Assembly (NCBI GenBank): GCA_020226215.1
Contig: CM035236.1
Coordinates: forward strand, 49,785,057 to 49,849,056
Length of the DNA stretch: 64,000 nt
Origin: Sindora glabra
Lineage: Eukaryota > Streptophyta > Magnoliopsida > Fabales > Fabaceae
Direction of reading: 5' to 3'
Positions 52,395 through 64,000 of the stretch are shown here, in pieces. The first letter of the stretch is position 1; each line of letters opens with the position of its first letter. The translations under genes were made by a program, and so were the position numbers. Under the pieces are notes generated by a model. That model searched no databases and was not told the DNA's origin. It saw only the letters and a program-made list of their open reading frames with translations.

Positions 52395-52990
52395 CTAGGG
52401 GTGTAAATGAGCCAAGCTGAGCTGAACATCTACATGCTCAAGCTCAAACTCAACAATATTAAATGAGCTCAAGCTCGAACTTATCAAGCTTAAAAAAGTC
52501 GAGCTTGGGTTTGAGTTCAATTTGAACACAAGCTTAATCAAACTTATTTAAGTTTAAATGAGTTTTAGATTCCTTACTCTAAATTTTTTATCAAACCCAA
52601 GTATTTGAGCTAAAACTCAAGGTTAGGTTATATTTGAGCTTGAATGATCCTAAATGAGTTTATATGAGCCTAAATGGGCCTCAAAAAGTTTAGTGAAAGA
52701 TTAGATTTGATTTGAGCTTAAACGAGCTTATACGAGCCTAAATAGGCCTAAAAGAGCTTAGTAAGTTTTTAATATTTATATTATATATAATACAAAAATA
52801 TATATTTTATACTAAGATCATTTAAGCTTGCAAACAATTCAATTCAAGTAATAAAAAGCTCTAGCTGGCTCATTTAAGAAATGATCTGAGCTCATTTAGG
52901 CTTAACTCATTAAAATTCAAGCTCGAATCGAACTTTTTATGAATCAATCTTGAACTGCTCACAAGTAGCTTAACTCGTTTACACCCTTAG
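52395..52990. mobile_element. 596-base MITE-like inverted-repeat element
   Basis: The ends are CTAGGGGTGTAAATGAGCC on the left and, read in reverse, CTAAGGGTGTAAACGAGTT on the right. A 6-base direct repeat TGGAAA lies flush at 52389-52394 and 52991-52996. The interior is filled with gagct/agctc-type words (gagctcaagctcgaac and variants) in both orientations, so the whole element can fold. Elements with a 'ggggtgtaaatgagc' end are common in plant genomes. The superfamily is not certain, because a 6-base duplication is not typical of hAT (8) or Mutator (9). Confidence 0.75.
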
Positions 52991-52999
52991 TGGAAAGAC

Positions 53000-55900
53000 C
53001 CTACCTATTCTCTGAACTTGCTAGAGGCTTTGGAGAATGGATAAAGTACTTTTATAAGATTGCAAACTTGAGATATTGCTAGAATTTCACCAAGCCTTGT
53101 TGTAAATCTCGTCAAAACATCCTATTTATTATGTGAAAGCATCAAGATTCTAGAAAGTGGATTGGTTACTTTGACAAGATTCTTAATAAGAAATATTGTT
53201 AGGGATTATTTTACAAAAAATGGAGAGTCAAACTATAGAGCATGAAATTTAAAGGCCTAAGTACAACAATCACATGGGCTATTAATACAAATTTGACACA
53301 TTAAGATATATCAATTTTCAAGGCATTACTTTGGACATTGGTTATCTAAAAAATGGGTGTAGTAATCTCCATCATTTGAACTAAAACTTCAACTTTCATT
53401 AGACATTGGTCCTTTGACAACCAACATAGAAAAATATTATGCTTTTATAATATCAATTTTCAATTAGAATCAATGTGTTAAGTTGTAATGCACAAAATTT
53501 ATATACTTCAAAAAATAATTACATAATAAAAATAATCTAGTAAGAAAATGATATATAATTATAAATAATTTTGATAAATAAAAAGCATAATTGGAAAATA
53601 ATGGAAGTTAGATTACTTTCATTTCACATTGTTAATGTTAACTTTATCTTAGGTTTATATATATATTACTTTCATTTTAACATTATATATAATCATACTT
53701 TTTCAACATATTGTATCTTAAAGTCATTGGGCATTGCCCTTATTTTTGTTTTTATTATCATTATTCATTACTTTATTTATCTACAACATTGAAATAACTA
53801 AAAAATATTAACTCAGATTACTGAATCTCACTTTATTAATGTTAAATACATTCTTATTTTCTCAGTTGTATTTCTTTTCACCATTTACTTTACCTTTTGT
53901 TTAATATAGCTAAAAATAAAATTTTATTTCATTTCCAATTGAATTTACCTTTAAAATAGTGTTTGATTTTAAATAAAAAAGGATTTCATTTTATCTCCAT
54001 TTCTTTTCTAGAAAGATATTTTTCATAGAAAAATTTCATTTATTCATATATAAATAAAGGAATAATATCTTATACATTATGATTAAAAAAATTATAACTA
54101 GAGTCATGATAGTAGAAGAAAATAACTTATTCTTTGAAAAAAAAGAAGAAATTATCTTCTACCGAATCCCCTATATTTAACATTGAATATATTAAACATT
54201 TCTCACCATTTTTCACTATTTTACTATTTTCTATCTATATTCTAATGGAAAATGTTTTATGTAAAAATAAACAGGCTTTCATATTATTTACAATTCTTAT
54301 TTTAATTATACTTGTATTATTATTAAATTCATCAAATTTAATAAGAATTTTACTAAAATTTAATTTATTTAACCTAAAATGCATATTACATAAAAAATTT
54401 ACTCTCTTTCTATATTTACTATAATACTAGTAGAATGTACTTTTTGATTGAATTTCATGCATTTTTCAATACATTGCAACTAAAAGAATTCATTCACACA
54501 TGAATTAGAATCATTATTTTTTATAAAGTTTCTAAACAATAGAAGTTATTTGTAAATAAATTAAAATCATTTCTATTAAAATAAAATAAAATCAATTCTA
54601 GAATATTTCAATGTCAAAGGAACTATTAGTATTACAAGTGAAGGAAAAAATGAATAATTATAACAAAAGTAGAAAAAATTAATATTAATACTAGTTATGA
54701 ATTTTAAAGAATATAATAATTTTCACCTTTATTATAAAGATAATTCTTTTATACTTATATTAAAAGTTTAGATATTAATATCCTCATTGAAAAGTTAATG
54801 AAGATATGACACCTATCCATACATGATTTGCAAACTCTATAATTTGAGTCTTAAATCTGTTCTAATTTTATTTTTGTCACAATACTTTTTTTTATAAACT
54901 TATGTGATTATAAAAACAACTTGGGCTAAAATTTCTTTTCCTTTGTATAGATTTAAATACTTGGGTTAAAAATTTTTTGCATGCACTTGGAAATTTTTAA
55001 AAACAAAAACTAAACTTTCAAAATAAATTTTAAAAAAATGAAAGTCAAAAGATTTTATCGTAACTTTCAATAATTTTTTGATAGAATTAACTTTAATGAT
55101 AAATAATTTTTATAGAGTGAGGACCTCTTACTTTTATCATCAGAAGATTTCATCTAAATAAAGAAAAGAGCAGTGATAATGCAATTCAAGTTATAAAATT
55201 GAGGTTGTCAAAGGTATATCTTGGCTAATAGTTAGACAAGGATATGCAGATGTAAAGATACATCTTGGCTAATGTTAGATACTTCCTACCCAACGTCACA
55301 AAATCCGATGGGGGATATACCACCAAAAAGAAAAAAAGAAAAATGAGCTATTAATATAGTCTTGTTAGGGAAAAAAAAATAACGCAAACGGTTTTCATTT
55401 ACAATCGAAAGAGTAAGGCAAGTCCAAGATTTAAGCTTTCTTTTAAATTTATTTTGTTAACGAAGATGAATTTATTTCTCTTAATAAAATGTTGGCTTGA
55501 TCAACTTCTAAATATTTTATATTTAAATCTAAAAATTAAAAATATTTAGAATATTTGAATTTAAATTTAAAGATTATATTTTGAAATTTAGGATTTACAA
55601 AATACATATATAAATTGAATTTTATTTCAGTATTTTGAATTTACAATAAATATATATATTGGATTTAATTTTAAGAACAATGTTTTAGGGGTTAGTATTT
55701 GCAATTGTGTGTGTAATCTAATTTTATATGTCAAATTTTAAAGATTATAGTATGCAAAATTATAATTTAAATTTTTCTTAAGAATAAAAATTGCACAATA
55801 GATAAATCCTTTTTTAAAACTATTTTTGTGGATAAAAGTATTTTATTATTTAAAAAATATTTTTCCTTACAAATATGGATAAAAATAGTGTAAGTGCAAT

Positions 55901-57840
55901 AATTAAGTACTAGATTATGGTGGCATCGCTCATTATGTATACAATTATGTCATGACTTATTTAGGTTATTTTTTACAACAAATTTTATTGATAAAAATTT
56001 TATTGCAAATCTTTGCTCTAATACATTATATACATAGTCCATCATTTATAAATTTGGCCCAATATAGATGATGTACTTGTAGATCAAATTTATTGGTTAT
56101 TAAATGTATTTGTAACTTAACAAATTATTGTATAATTACTGCCAATCTAATAATGTTGGCTCAATATTGACAACTTATTACAAAAGTTCATTTTAAGTTA
56201 TTTTTAGACATATAAATAAATTAAAATATATGGTAGAATAAAATAAATATCATATTATCATTTTTTACAAATTAATCCTTTCTTCAATTTATCTCTCTTG
56301 ATTGTAAATCTAAATAATATTTTAATCTAATACTAAATATGAAGGCAAATATCTTAAATATTGATATCCAAATTTTTAATTTAGATATATTAAAATTATC
56401 TATTATAGATAATAGGCCGAATATTATATTTACTTTATTTAATATCAACGAGTATAATACTCACTCCTAATACTAATAAATAAATACACAAGATTGCCAC
56501 GTCGAAGTGCACAATTAAACCAAATCATCCGAGGGAGTATTAGTCGAATTTTGACTAAAGTACCATGAAAGAGTGTGCTAATAACTCCACTTTACTTGCA
56601 TTTGAACTAAAAAATGCAGGGTTTACAGGAATGAATGCAGAAAGCAGGGCAACATATTTGACTTGTGCCGGTGTTCCCTTGCAAGTGAAAGAACTTTAAA
56701 TGATACTAGTCAATGTTTTAAATTGAGATTCACAGCCGTGATATCGATGTTGCAAGTCGCAGCACAATTATAATATTTCGTAATCTTACATTATAATAAT
56801 TGTATGTCTATGTATTTATTCACCATTATACTAATTACAATAAAATTTTAACTGAAATCACCATGGCGACAATTGCAATTTAGAGATAATTTGATTCATA
56901 AAAATAGAATAAGAAGTACAACTTATCTAGAAATTAGAAAAATTTTAAATTATTTAATTGATCAATAAAAGAAATAAAATTTTCAAGAAAGTTACACTTC
57001 TCATAAATTATGAGAAATTGCTCACCCACACCTCCCTTAATAAGAAATACTTTCTATGTCATTTATAGATAAAAATAAAAAATATCTCTATTTAATTTAA
57101 CTAATGACTATTTTAATCTTTTATCCTCATTATTTAAAAATTATAATAAATATAACTTTATTATGATAAATACAATTTATTAATTATAAAATAGAAATAT
57201 AGTTATTAATTATATAATATATAATAAATAGAATGAGTAATATACAAAATTTATAAAATAAATATTAAATATTATATCATAAATATAATTAAAATAAAAT
57301 TTTAATTTGAAATAGAAATAAATTTATTATATACCAATAATATTATTATATTTATTATTTTATATATTCTTATCTTATTTTATATGGATTTGATACAGTT
57401 GATTATTTAACAAACATTTTTCTTCATTTTAATTATATTAAGATCTAAGATATTTTTTTTTATATAAATCAATTTTTTTTATAATAAATTAAAAAATAAG
57501 AAATTATCAATTTAAAAAAATATTGGAAAGAGAGACTAGAAATATGGATTTAAAGAAAAGTTAATTAGTAACCATTAAAATTTATCTAGAATTCTTATTT
57601 TCTATATTACAAATTTAAAAAGCTTTGATAATATTCTTTTGGAAATTCAAGTTTGAACCAAATAAAATTCAAAAAGTTAATCTTTAAAAAATGTCATTTC
57701 CTTTATATCAAATAAATAATTTTAGCACTTTTTTGTTGTTCATAATGGAATCTATTTTTAAAAAAAGTTCAATTTCCTGCTACAATTTATTTTTTATGTA
57801 AACTAAATAATTCCTAATAAGTATGATACTGTATGATTAA
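53000..57840. other. AT-rich intergenic DNA
   Basis: Frames at 53571-53792 and 54134-54424 are strings of Ile, Leu, Phe, Asn and Lys expected from AT-rich non-coding sequence. At 53.3-53.5 kb CACTA-like motifs (acattggt, aacatag, caatgtg) recur. A less AT-rich patch at 56470-56720 with tgactaaag and ttgacttgtg could be an old regulatory or exon remnant but shows no readable protein. Otherwise nothing recognised. Confidence 0.45.
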
Positions 57841-57852
57841 ACTAGATTTTTC

Positions 57853-58038
57853 TCACATCTTGACCCATAAGTCTAACGTGCCTGTCGCACTCTTCGAAGC
57901 ATTTAACTCGTAAAAGCATGAATATGCCTCGGGAAGTATGAGATTATTGGGAAACCACTGAGCACATGAAAGCTTATAAATATCACTGAAAATTGATGTT
58001 TCTAATTTAATGGATTTTGGATACCAAGAATAATCCAT
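57853..58038 (-). other. Open frame of 61 codons, unrecognised
   Basis: Starts MDYSWYPKSIKLETSIFSDI and contains SCAQWFPNNLILPEAYSCFY. Its composition is more protein-like than the surrounding AT-rich frames, with Trp, Cys and Pro present. No homologous domain is recognised and no splice or promoter context is convincing. It lies divergent to the glycine-rich protein gene, about 380 bases upstream of that gene's ATG. It may be a pseudogene fragment or chance. Confidence 0.25.
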
Positions 58039-58262
58039 ACATTTTGGGGGATAATTTCAACATGGGTCTTTTTAATCTATGGATATGATAAGAACTAATT
58101 AATATTTATTGAAATAAGAAATTTTCTCATAAAAATGATATTAATTAATGAAATAATTAATTATAATTTATTTTTACAAAAAAAATGAATTATTTCATTA
58201 ATTATTATCACTTTTACGGAAAAAAAATTTAGTTAGTATAAATATTAATTAACTCTTATCCC

Positions 58263-58276
58263 ATGCACCGGTGCAT
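58263..58276 (+). promoter_or_regulatory. 14-base palindrome upstream of the glycine-rich gene
   Basis: ATGCACCGGTGCAT is a perfect palindrome about 33 bases before the TATA box. Its position suggests a binding site for a dimeric transcription factor; the factor is unknown. Confidence 0.45.
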
Positions 58277-58308
58277 AGGTTGGAAAAACCCTTTCAACAT
58301 TTGCCCTC

Positions 58309-58316
58309 TTTAAATA
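58309..58316 (+). promoter_or_regulatory. TATA box of the glycine-rich gene
   Basis: TTTAAATA in the context cctctttaaatagcc, about 100 bases before the ATG. This leaves a 5' leader of roughly 65-75 bases if transcription starts 25-35 bases downstream. Confidence 0.6.
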
Positions 58317-58417
58317 GCCTGCCAACCTGCACTCTTGAGCATTGCCTTCTGAGAATTATCTTCTTCTCATTTGAATATACCTGTATCTGCTAGCTACTTA
58401 TCTGCATAATTCAAAAC

Positions 58418-58687
58418 ATGGGTGGCAAAGGTGGCGGCGGTGGTGAAGGGAAAGGTGGCGGTGGTAGTGGAGGTGGAGGAAAAGGTGGTGGAGGAGGAGG
58501 AAGCAAAGGTTGTGGTGGTGGAAGAGGAGGAAGCACAGACAGTAGTGGTGGCGGAGGCAGTAAAGTTAGTGGTGGTGGTGGTTTAATGAAGGCTCCGGGC
58601 GGAGGGGGAGCTTATATATCAAGAGATGCATTTGAAAGTAATCCCGGATCATACTTTGCTGATCTTCATGCTGCTAAAGAGAAATAA
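58418..58687 (+). CDS. Small glycine-rich protein (89 aa)
   Basis: Single uninterrupted frame starting MGGKGGGGGEGKGGG. Residues 2-60 are mostly Gly with interspersed Lys, Ser and a single Cys. The last third is a non-repetitive tail, LMKAPGGGGAYISRDAFESN then PGSYFADLHAAKEK. This plan, a Gly-rich region followed by a short YISR..FE.NP..YF-type tail, occurs in small plant glycine-rich proteins whose function is poorly known. There is no hydrophobic signal peptide, so a cytosolic or nuclear site is more likely than the cell wall. Support for a real gene comes from sharp contrast in base composition with both flanks, a TATA box upstream and a poly(A) signal 87 bases after the stop. The ATG is the first in the presumed transcript. 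No intron is needed. Confidence 0.85.
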   Translation: MGGKGGGGGEGKGGGGSGGGGKGGGGGGSKGCGGGRGGSTDSSGGGGSKVSGGGGLMKAPGGGGAYISRDAFESNPGSYFADLHAAKEK

Positions 58688-58773
58688 GTGATGCTATGTA
58701 GTGAATTCTAGTACCGGCAAGAACCTTTTAATATTCTGCTTCAAGGTATATTCTTGTGCGGTCTTTATGAGTA

Positions 58774-58779
58774 AATAAA
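58774..58779 (+). terminator. Poly(A) signal of the glycine-rich gene
   Basis: AATAAA within gagtaaataaaagtc, 87 bases after the stop codon, followed by T-rich sequence. Confidence 0.7.
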
Positions 58780-58799
58780 AGTCATGTTTTGAATGCTTC

Positions 58800-60030
58800 T
58801 GGTTTCCTATATTATTCCTGCTTTATAATTACTTTCATGTTACTTGTTGCATGGAGAAAGGAGGAAAAGCACCATTAGTCAGACTTAACTTTAACAATGG
58901 TATATATCGAAATGAGTGATTTGTAGAATTAAAATGCAATCTGCACTTATTAATTTATCCTTCGATGGTAGAGACCTTTTCTTTTTTTTGGGTAGAAACT
59001 TCGATGGTAGAGACCTTGCAACTACTTATCAGCGGTAAGTGACGGTAAAATTATTCGTTTTACCTGATACTGTAGCAGTAAATTCTTCTAAGAATCATGT
59101 GCATACTACTGCAAAAGAAAATTATTACGCTATGATACATATTGGAAAATTGTGCGAATTTTTTACGGAAGATGAATTTAAAGTTATATAATTTGTCATT
59201 TCTTACGTGAAAGTCATTGTTTTTGGTTTCTAAGTATTCTAATTATTCCTAAGTCATTGTTTTCTAAGTATTATAGATTCCAAGTCATTGTTTTAATTTG
59301 GAGCTACTTTCCTCGTAGATTTCCCTTGATATTTTTTATTTCCCGTTGTATTTCTAGCAGAAAAAAATGTGGTAAATTGGACCATGAAAAATCATTTTCC
59401 ATGAGATCCTTTGCGGATTTTTTCTGTAGATTTTCTATAGAATTTTAAGCAACCTCAAAATTCCAAAAGCTTTAAAAATATATTTTTCACGGACGTTTTG
59501 CTAATTTTGCTGCCTCAAATTTTTAAAAAATTTTAAATAAATTTTCTGACAATTTTTTTGTGGAAAAATTCTAGTAAAAATTTAAAAAATTAATTTAAAT
59601 TGTAAAATTATCTATCACTTAGAAATTTATAAAAATTATACAGTCAATTTCCAAAAAAAATTTCTTGGGAAAATCCTATTTAAATTTTAAAAATAAATTC
59701 AAAATTTGAAATTATCTAGCGCATACAAAATTAAAAAAAATATATATAATATCAATTCGTGGTAGATAATCAATCAAAATAAATAGAAGACAAATCAAAA
59801 TTGTTACAATGTTGAAGCGCAGTCACGGGAATAGTTCCTCTTCAATTTCAAGTTCACCTTCATGGTTACCAAATCATGTTCGAACTCGTAGTCAAGATGC
59901 TTTTGAATGCTAAAGTATTGGGGTCAATCCAAACATGCTGTTAATACATGCATCCAATAAAATGCCATCTCTTCTTCCGATGCAGGAAAGAGTGGGAATT
60001 TGGACATGAAGAGAAGTCATAAATTAATAC
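58800..60030. other. Intergenic DNA with a possible decayed coding stretch
   Basis: Most is AT-rich. At 59807-59980 the minus strand holds a coding-like stretch broken only by one TGA (59922-59924). It reads EEEMAFYWMHVLTACLD, then after the TGA PQYFSIQKHLDYEFEHDLV and on to SRDCASTL and a TAA. The overlapping plus strand has a 34-codon frame from 59810. I cannot assign it to a family; it may belong with the ATPase fragment that follows. Confidence 0.3.
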
Positions 60031-60034
60031 TTAC

Positions 60035-60660
60035 AAACGAGATTGATTCTCACTAAAACATTGCTCGAAGCATTGAATATCTCAACAACAAGCTGCACAG
60101 TATTGACAATGTAGTCGATCATCAAATATAGTGCATGGACGTCGATCATCTGAAGGAAAAAATCATATCAGAATCCTTGAATTGGATTTATTTCTTGAGA
60201 ACATAAGAAAAGAATCACTTACTACCAGAATAAGCATGACAACAATATTTATGGGTGAAAAAATCCTCAATAGTTATATGAGAAAGAGAGTAAAAACTGC
60301 CCTGTTTATGGCTAGATTACGTTGGATTAAAGAGGAGGAAATAATCAAAACCTCTAAACCTACGATAAATCTGCGGAATATTCTTCATTGATAAACATAA
60401 CAGTGGGTAAACTAGTAATTTTCTTCCTTGTTCTATTACTTGTTAATGCAGAAAGAAGTAAATCTAATTTAAGGTCAATGCGGAGCAGCCATCTCTTCCC
60501 ATACTCCGAAAATTTGTATAGTTTCCATTGGTACGATGGAAAGAATGTCCCTAGGATGTTGTGTAAGGAGAGTGTGGGATCAATCAATAGTGGCGTAAGA
60601 CTCGGAACATTTACACACCAATAGCAGTAGCAGGCAATCCATCAGTAACCAAGTTGACCC
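60035..60660 (-). pseudogene. Fragment resembling ECA3-type Ca2+-ATPase
   Basis: Two minus-strand patches match a P2A calcium pump of the ECA3 kind. Patch one (60617-60658) reads VNLVTDGLPATAIG, the conserved transmembrane segment 6 motif. Patch two (60035-60149) looks like an exon with a pyrimidine-rich ...ccttcag acceptor at 60150-60155 and a gtaagt donor at 60029-60034. It reads VVEIFNASSN and, after a one-base insertion, SENQS, resembling the VVVEMFNALNNLSENQS stretch of such pumps. The intervening exon text is not recognisable and the fragment ends at both sides. Functional pumps load Ca2+/Mn2+ into endomembranes; this fragment cannot. Confidence 0.5.
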
Positions 60661-60664
60661 TATG

Positions 60665-61755
60665 CTTATTCAAAGCCAAAACTCTCATCATGAGTTTCAC
60701 AGGGGTAAAATTTGGAAATTTAAAATTCTACAAAAAAATTTGCATGTTCCTATGGCTTTTTTTCCATGATAGGATAGTTACTAATGATCTTCGATTCAAG
60801 AGAGGTCTCTGTGATTCTCCCATTTGTGCTATCTGTAAAACTGGGCCTGAAACTTCTTCTCATTTGCTGAGGGATTGCTCAAGGGTTAAGGAGATATGGA
60901 GTAACTTGGGTACTGTGTTACATGTTCCTGAATTCTTTCAATTGGGTTTTAGTGACTGGCTTTTGAGGAATATTCAACAGTGGGATGTTGACCGGACTTA
61001 TTGTTTTTTTATTACAATTTGACAAATTTGGATCAATCAAAATAATTTTGTGTTTAGAGATGGTGTGTGCAGGCCTCCTTTTTCTGTTAAGAAGACCCAC
61101 TCTCTGTTGCAAGACTATGCTTGTGCTTTCGGATGGTATGATAGTTGTTCTAGGGAAGCTGAGCATAGGTTGGTTAAATGGGAGTGTCTCCTCGAGGGTT
61201 ATTAAAATTAATATCGATGGGAGCCCTTTAAGGAAGCTGAGTCTTGCATGATTTGGTGGTCTTTGAGATGAATCTGGTAAATGGATGACTGGTTTTTTGG
61301 AGTTTTTGGTTTTTGCTTCCAACAATATGGCTGAAGTTATGGGAATTCTATTTGCTTTGAACTATGCCAAGTGCAAGGGGTTCAAGAATATTATGGTTGA
61401 GACTGATTCTTTAGAAGTTTTCAAATTTTGTCAACAAGAGGTCTATCATGCTCATTTCCTCTGGGGAATTATTCAAGACATCAAAGCTATCATCAATGAT
61501 CTTGATACTGTGCAAATCTCTCGTGTCCGCAGAGAGGGAAATCAACCGGCTGATTTTCTAGCCAAATGGAGTGCTAATCAACTTCTTAAGAGCAAGAGTT
61601 GGGAAGTTCCTCCTGTGGCTTTGAAGCCTCTGCTATGGGCTGATTTAATTGGTATTTCTTTTGTTCGTTGGGTTCTGATTTTTTGCTTCTATTTCTGGCT
61701 TTGTTTCTGTTCTCCCTTCTACCAAAAAAAAAAAAAAAAGAAAAGAAAAATAAAA
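60665..61755 (+). mobile_element. 5'-truncated L1-type LINE with poly(A) tail
   Basis: The frame 60654-61022 contains the zf-RVT (reverse transcriptase zinc-binding) domain: KICMFLWLFFHDRIVTNDL, then CAICKTGPETSSHLLRDC (Cys-x2-Cys...His-x4-Cys). After a TGA an RNase H domain follows, with IKINIDGS (near 61205), GFLEF..NNMAEVMGILFAL (61290-61360) and IMVETDSLEVFKF (61390-61430), ending in a hydrophobic tail. Directly after it is a pure A run (61724-61739) and an A-rich tail to 61755. TTGACCCTATG (60654-60664) and TTGACCTAATG (61756-61766) may be the target duplication. The endonuclease and reverse transcriptase are missing. Confidence 0.8.
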
Positions 61756-61766
61756 TTGACCTAATG

Positions 61767-64000
61767 TGGTTGGACTTGTACAAGTTAAGGGAAAGAAATT
61801 TGAGATTTACTCTGGCAGAATAACAATGAAATTCACATTTTGTGCGGAACTGTTAGCAGTAGATAGAGAAGATTTCATTTCTTGATCATAATCTATGTGG
61901 TGCAACTGAAATAGATAGTATCTGTTTAATAAAAAAAAATGACCAAATATTGTTTGATTTATCTAGCAACTCACGAGGTTGATGGATTTGTTGTGGTTAT
62001 TTGTATAATCTAATAAAACAACAAAGTATTTTTTAACGAAAAAATATGCTAATAACTCTTGACAAAATATATGCATCATTTGAAATGGAAAGTTGTAATT
62101 TTTTAAATAAAAACTTGTATCCTTTTAAAAGTCAATAGTCATGTCTATTTAAATAATTTTTTTATTAAAATATATTTGCAACTCTATATATATGAGTCAT
62201 TTATTATATTCTCTTTTTAAAAGCGAGCATGTCTTCCTCTTTGATTTTAACTATAAGAATTAGGGAGTTGCAGTTTTCTATTATTAGTTCTGTATCTTGA
62301 AATAGAATTTTTATGAAATCATTTGCAAATAAGTGGAAAAATTATTAACTGCACTATGGCAAAAAAATTTATCAAGTATTTGCATAATATATGTATAAAA
62401 TATAATCATACCTTAAACTTTTGGATTAAATATAAACCATAAAGATAACTTAATCACGTTATGCAATGACTCATGCATGACTCTATAATGATAATACATT
62501 TTTTATATGGGCCTTGTGCTTATCATATCTTAATAAATACATCTTAAATTATACCAAATATTTCTTAAGAAGTAATCTATTAGTTTCATATTTGCAAAGA
62601 TAGTTTATTAATAATATCTACAATTGCTTTAACACCTCACAGAGGCAATAGATCTATTAAAAACAGAAGTTTTTTTTTTTTGTTATAGGTATAACAGTGC
62701 ATCAATAACTAGATATAGCCTTTTTCTTCTAACAAATTGTTATTGGTAAATGATACAAACAAGTTCTCTACTTATAAATGATACTTAGAGATAAAGCTCT
62801 AAATTTTTAATATTTATCACTTTTAAAATTATTGAAAAGGTAATTTTTTATTGGCTAAGATGATGTGTTATGACACATGGTAACCTCTTATATGTTAAAT
62901 AACATCCTAAATATAAATATATAGGTTTTATTTAATTGATTTACTTATATCATCATACACATGTGACATAGTTTAATTTGTTATTAAGGATATCTTCATG
63001 GGATCCATTTATTTTCTACGTGAATTTTAAGTCTCAATAAAAAACTTTATTTTGATTGGCTATAATTTTTAATGTGAAAATTAAGTAGACTAATTTTAAT
63101 TGTCTACAATAATATAACTCAAAAAAATAAAATTGAGTACACAGTAGCCAAGCAATAATCAAATAAAGTTAATTCATAATAATCATTGCTATCAAAAAAT
63201 TAATCTGTTGTTCTTTTCAAACAATAACTATAAACATTAGATCATCTCCACTTAAATATTCATATAATAAAATGATATATATAAATTGAAACTTATGAAG
63301 TTATAATAAAATGTTATATAAATTGCATATAACAACAAGTTCAATAAATTGAAAATTTTGAATTTATCTCTAAAAATAATTCAAATTCATATAATAAAAT
63401 GATATATAAATTGGAACTTATGAAATTACAATATAATGTTATATAAATTGCATATAACAACAAGTTCAATAAATTGAAAATTTTGAATTTATCTCTAACA
63501 AAATTCAATTCATGCAAATTCAATCTTCACATAAGTTTCTTTCTTAAACAACAAGATCAATAGCATTCTAATTTGTTTGAATTTCTTTCTCTTCTATTTC
63601 TTCTTCTTTCTTATGTAGTATGTCAAATTTTCTAAGATTCCTCCAAAGAGATTTTCTTTGAAAATTTTCCACCATCTAAATAATATTTTGGAAAACAATT
63701 TACTATCCTAAAATTGTTAGGGATATTTCGAAAATAAAGAAAAAAATACATATATGCAACAAAAAAGTAAACATAACATTTAGTATCTTACATTTCTCAA
63801 ATTTCATCATGTAACATTTGAACTAATATTTAAATTTTTATTTTTATTTTTTTATTTTATTTAATTTTTATAAATCTAATTTCAAAGTAATTATTTTAAT
63901 CAATAATATTATTTAAAATTTCTATATGTAAATGAGTTTCAAATTAACAAATGAATTGTTATATTTTTATTGTTCAAACCATATTTATTTTATCTTAAGA
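61767..64000. other. AT-rich intergenic DNA
   Basis: No protein motif or RNA gene recognised. The 60-codon minus-strand frame at 63341-63523 lies on a tandem duplication and is low-complexity. Confidence 0.5.
63259..63504. repeat. 127-base tandem duplication
   Basis: Copies begin ttcatataataaaatgatat at 63259 and 63386 and share cataacaacaagttcaata and ttttgaatttatctcta near their ends, with a few differences. Confidence 0.92.

Noticed and set aside
53571..54424. Hydrophobic frames of 73 and 96 codons resembling membrane proteins
   Set aside because: Composition (Ile, Leu, Phe, Lys, Asn) is what random AT-rich DNA gives; no conserved motif or gene signals.
60131..60391. Plus-strand 86-codon frame and overlapping minus-strand 75-codon frame
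   Set aside because: No domain recognised; the region is better explained by the minus-strand ATPase fragment and its intron-like spacers.

Overview
The window reads as AT-rich plant nuclear DNA, most likely from a eudicot. It carries LTR retrotransposons with plant-type primer sites (initiator-Met tRNA for the Copia element, degenerate Asp-tRNA type for the Gypsy element), En/Spm (CACTA) transposons with TNP2-type transposase, a plant L1-type LINE tail, long (TA)n tracts and one small intronless glycine-rich protein gene. No bacterial, organellar or CRISPR features were seen. The species cannot be named from the sequence.

Layout. 0-11.4 kb: decayed repeat DNA holding two solo LTRs 44 bases apart (6109-7581 Gypsy type, 7626-9069 Copia type) and CACTA-like relics. 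11.4-22.9 kb: one Ty1/copia element on the minus strand with gag, protease, integrase, reverse transcriptase and RNase H in a single frame broken by stop codons. Its 3' LTR is folded into a ~1 kb inverted repeat, and its 5' LTR is split by a solo LTR of the same family (20410-22062, target duplication CTTAC). 25.5-45.9 kb: one CACTA element (target duplication ATC at both ends) whose transposase gene is split twice, by a 3.7 kb LTR (28570-32296) and by an 11 kb internally deleted Gypsy element (33864-44835). The Gypsy 3' LTR is in turn split by a 2.6 kb non-autonomous CACTA element (41340-43981, target duplication TTT).

45.9-53.5 kb: relics of a second, minus-strand CACTA element, a 1.37 kb solo LTR (50774-52143, GATCA) and a 596-base inverted-repeat element (52395-52990, TGGAAA). 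53-58.2 kb: AT-rich intergenic DNA. 58.26-58.78 kb: the only convincing host gene, a small glycine-rich protein with TATA box and poly(A) signal. 60.0-61.8 kb: a decayed minus-strand fragment resembling an ECA3-type calcium ATPase, interrupted by a 5'-truncated LINE with poly(A) tail. 61.8-64 kb: AT-rich DNA with one 127-base tandem duplication.

The genes do not form a pathway. The window is a record of nested insertions, LTR-LTR recombination leaving at least four solo LTRs, and decay dominated by C-to-T type changes. The most unusual item is the Copia element whose two outer ends both appear to be U3 ends, as if a fold-back cDNA had integrated. All boundaries were read by eye; family assignments rest on recognised protein motifs and were not database-checked.
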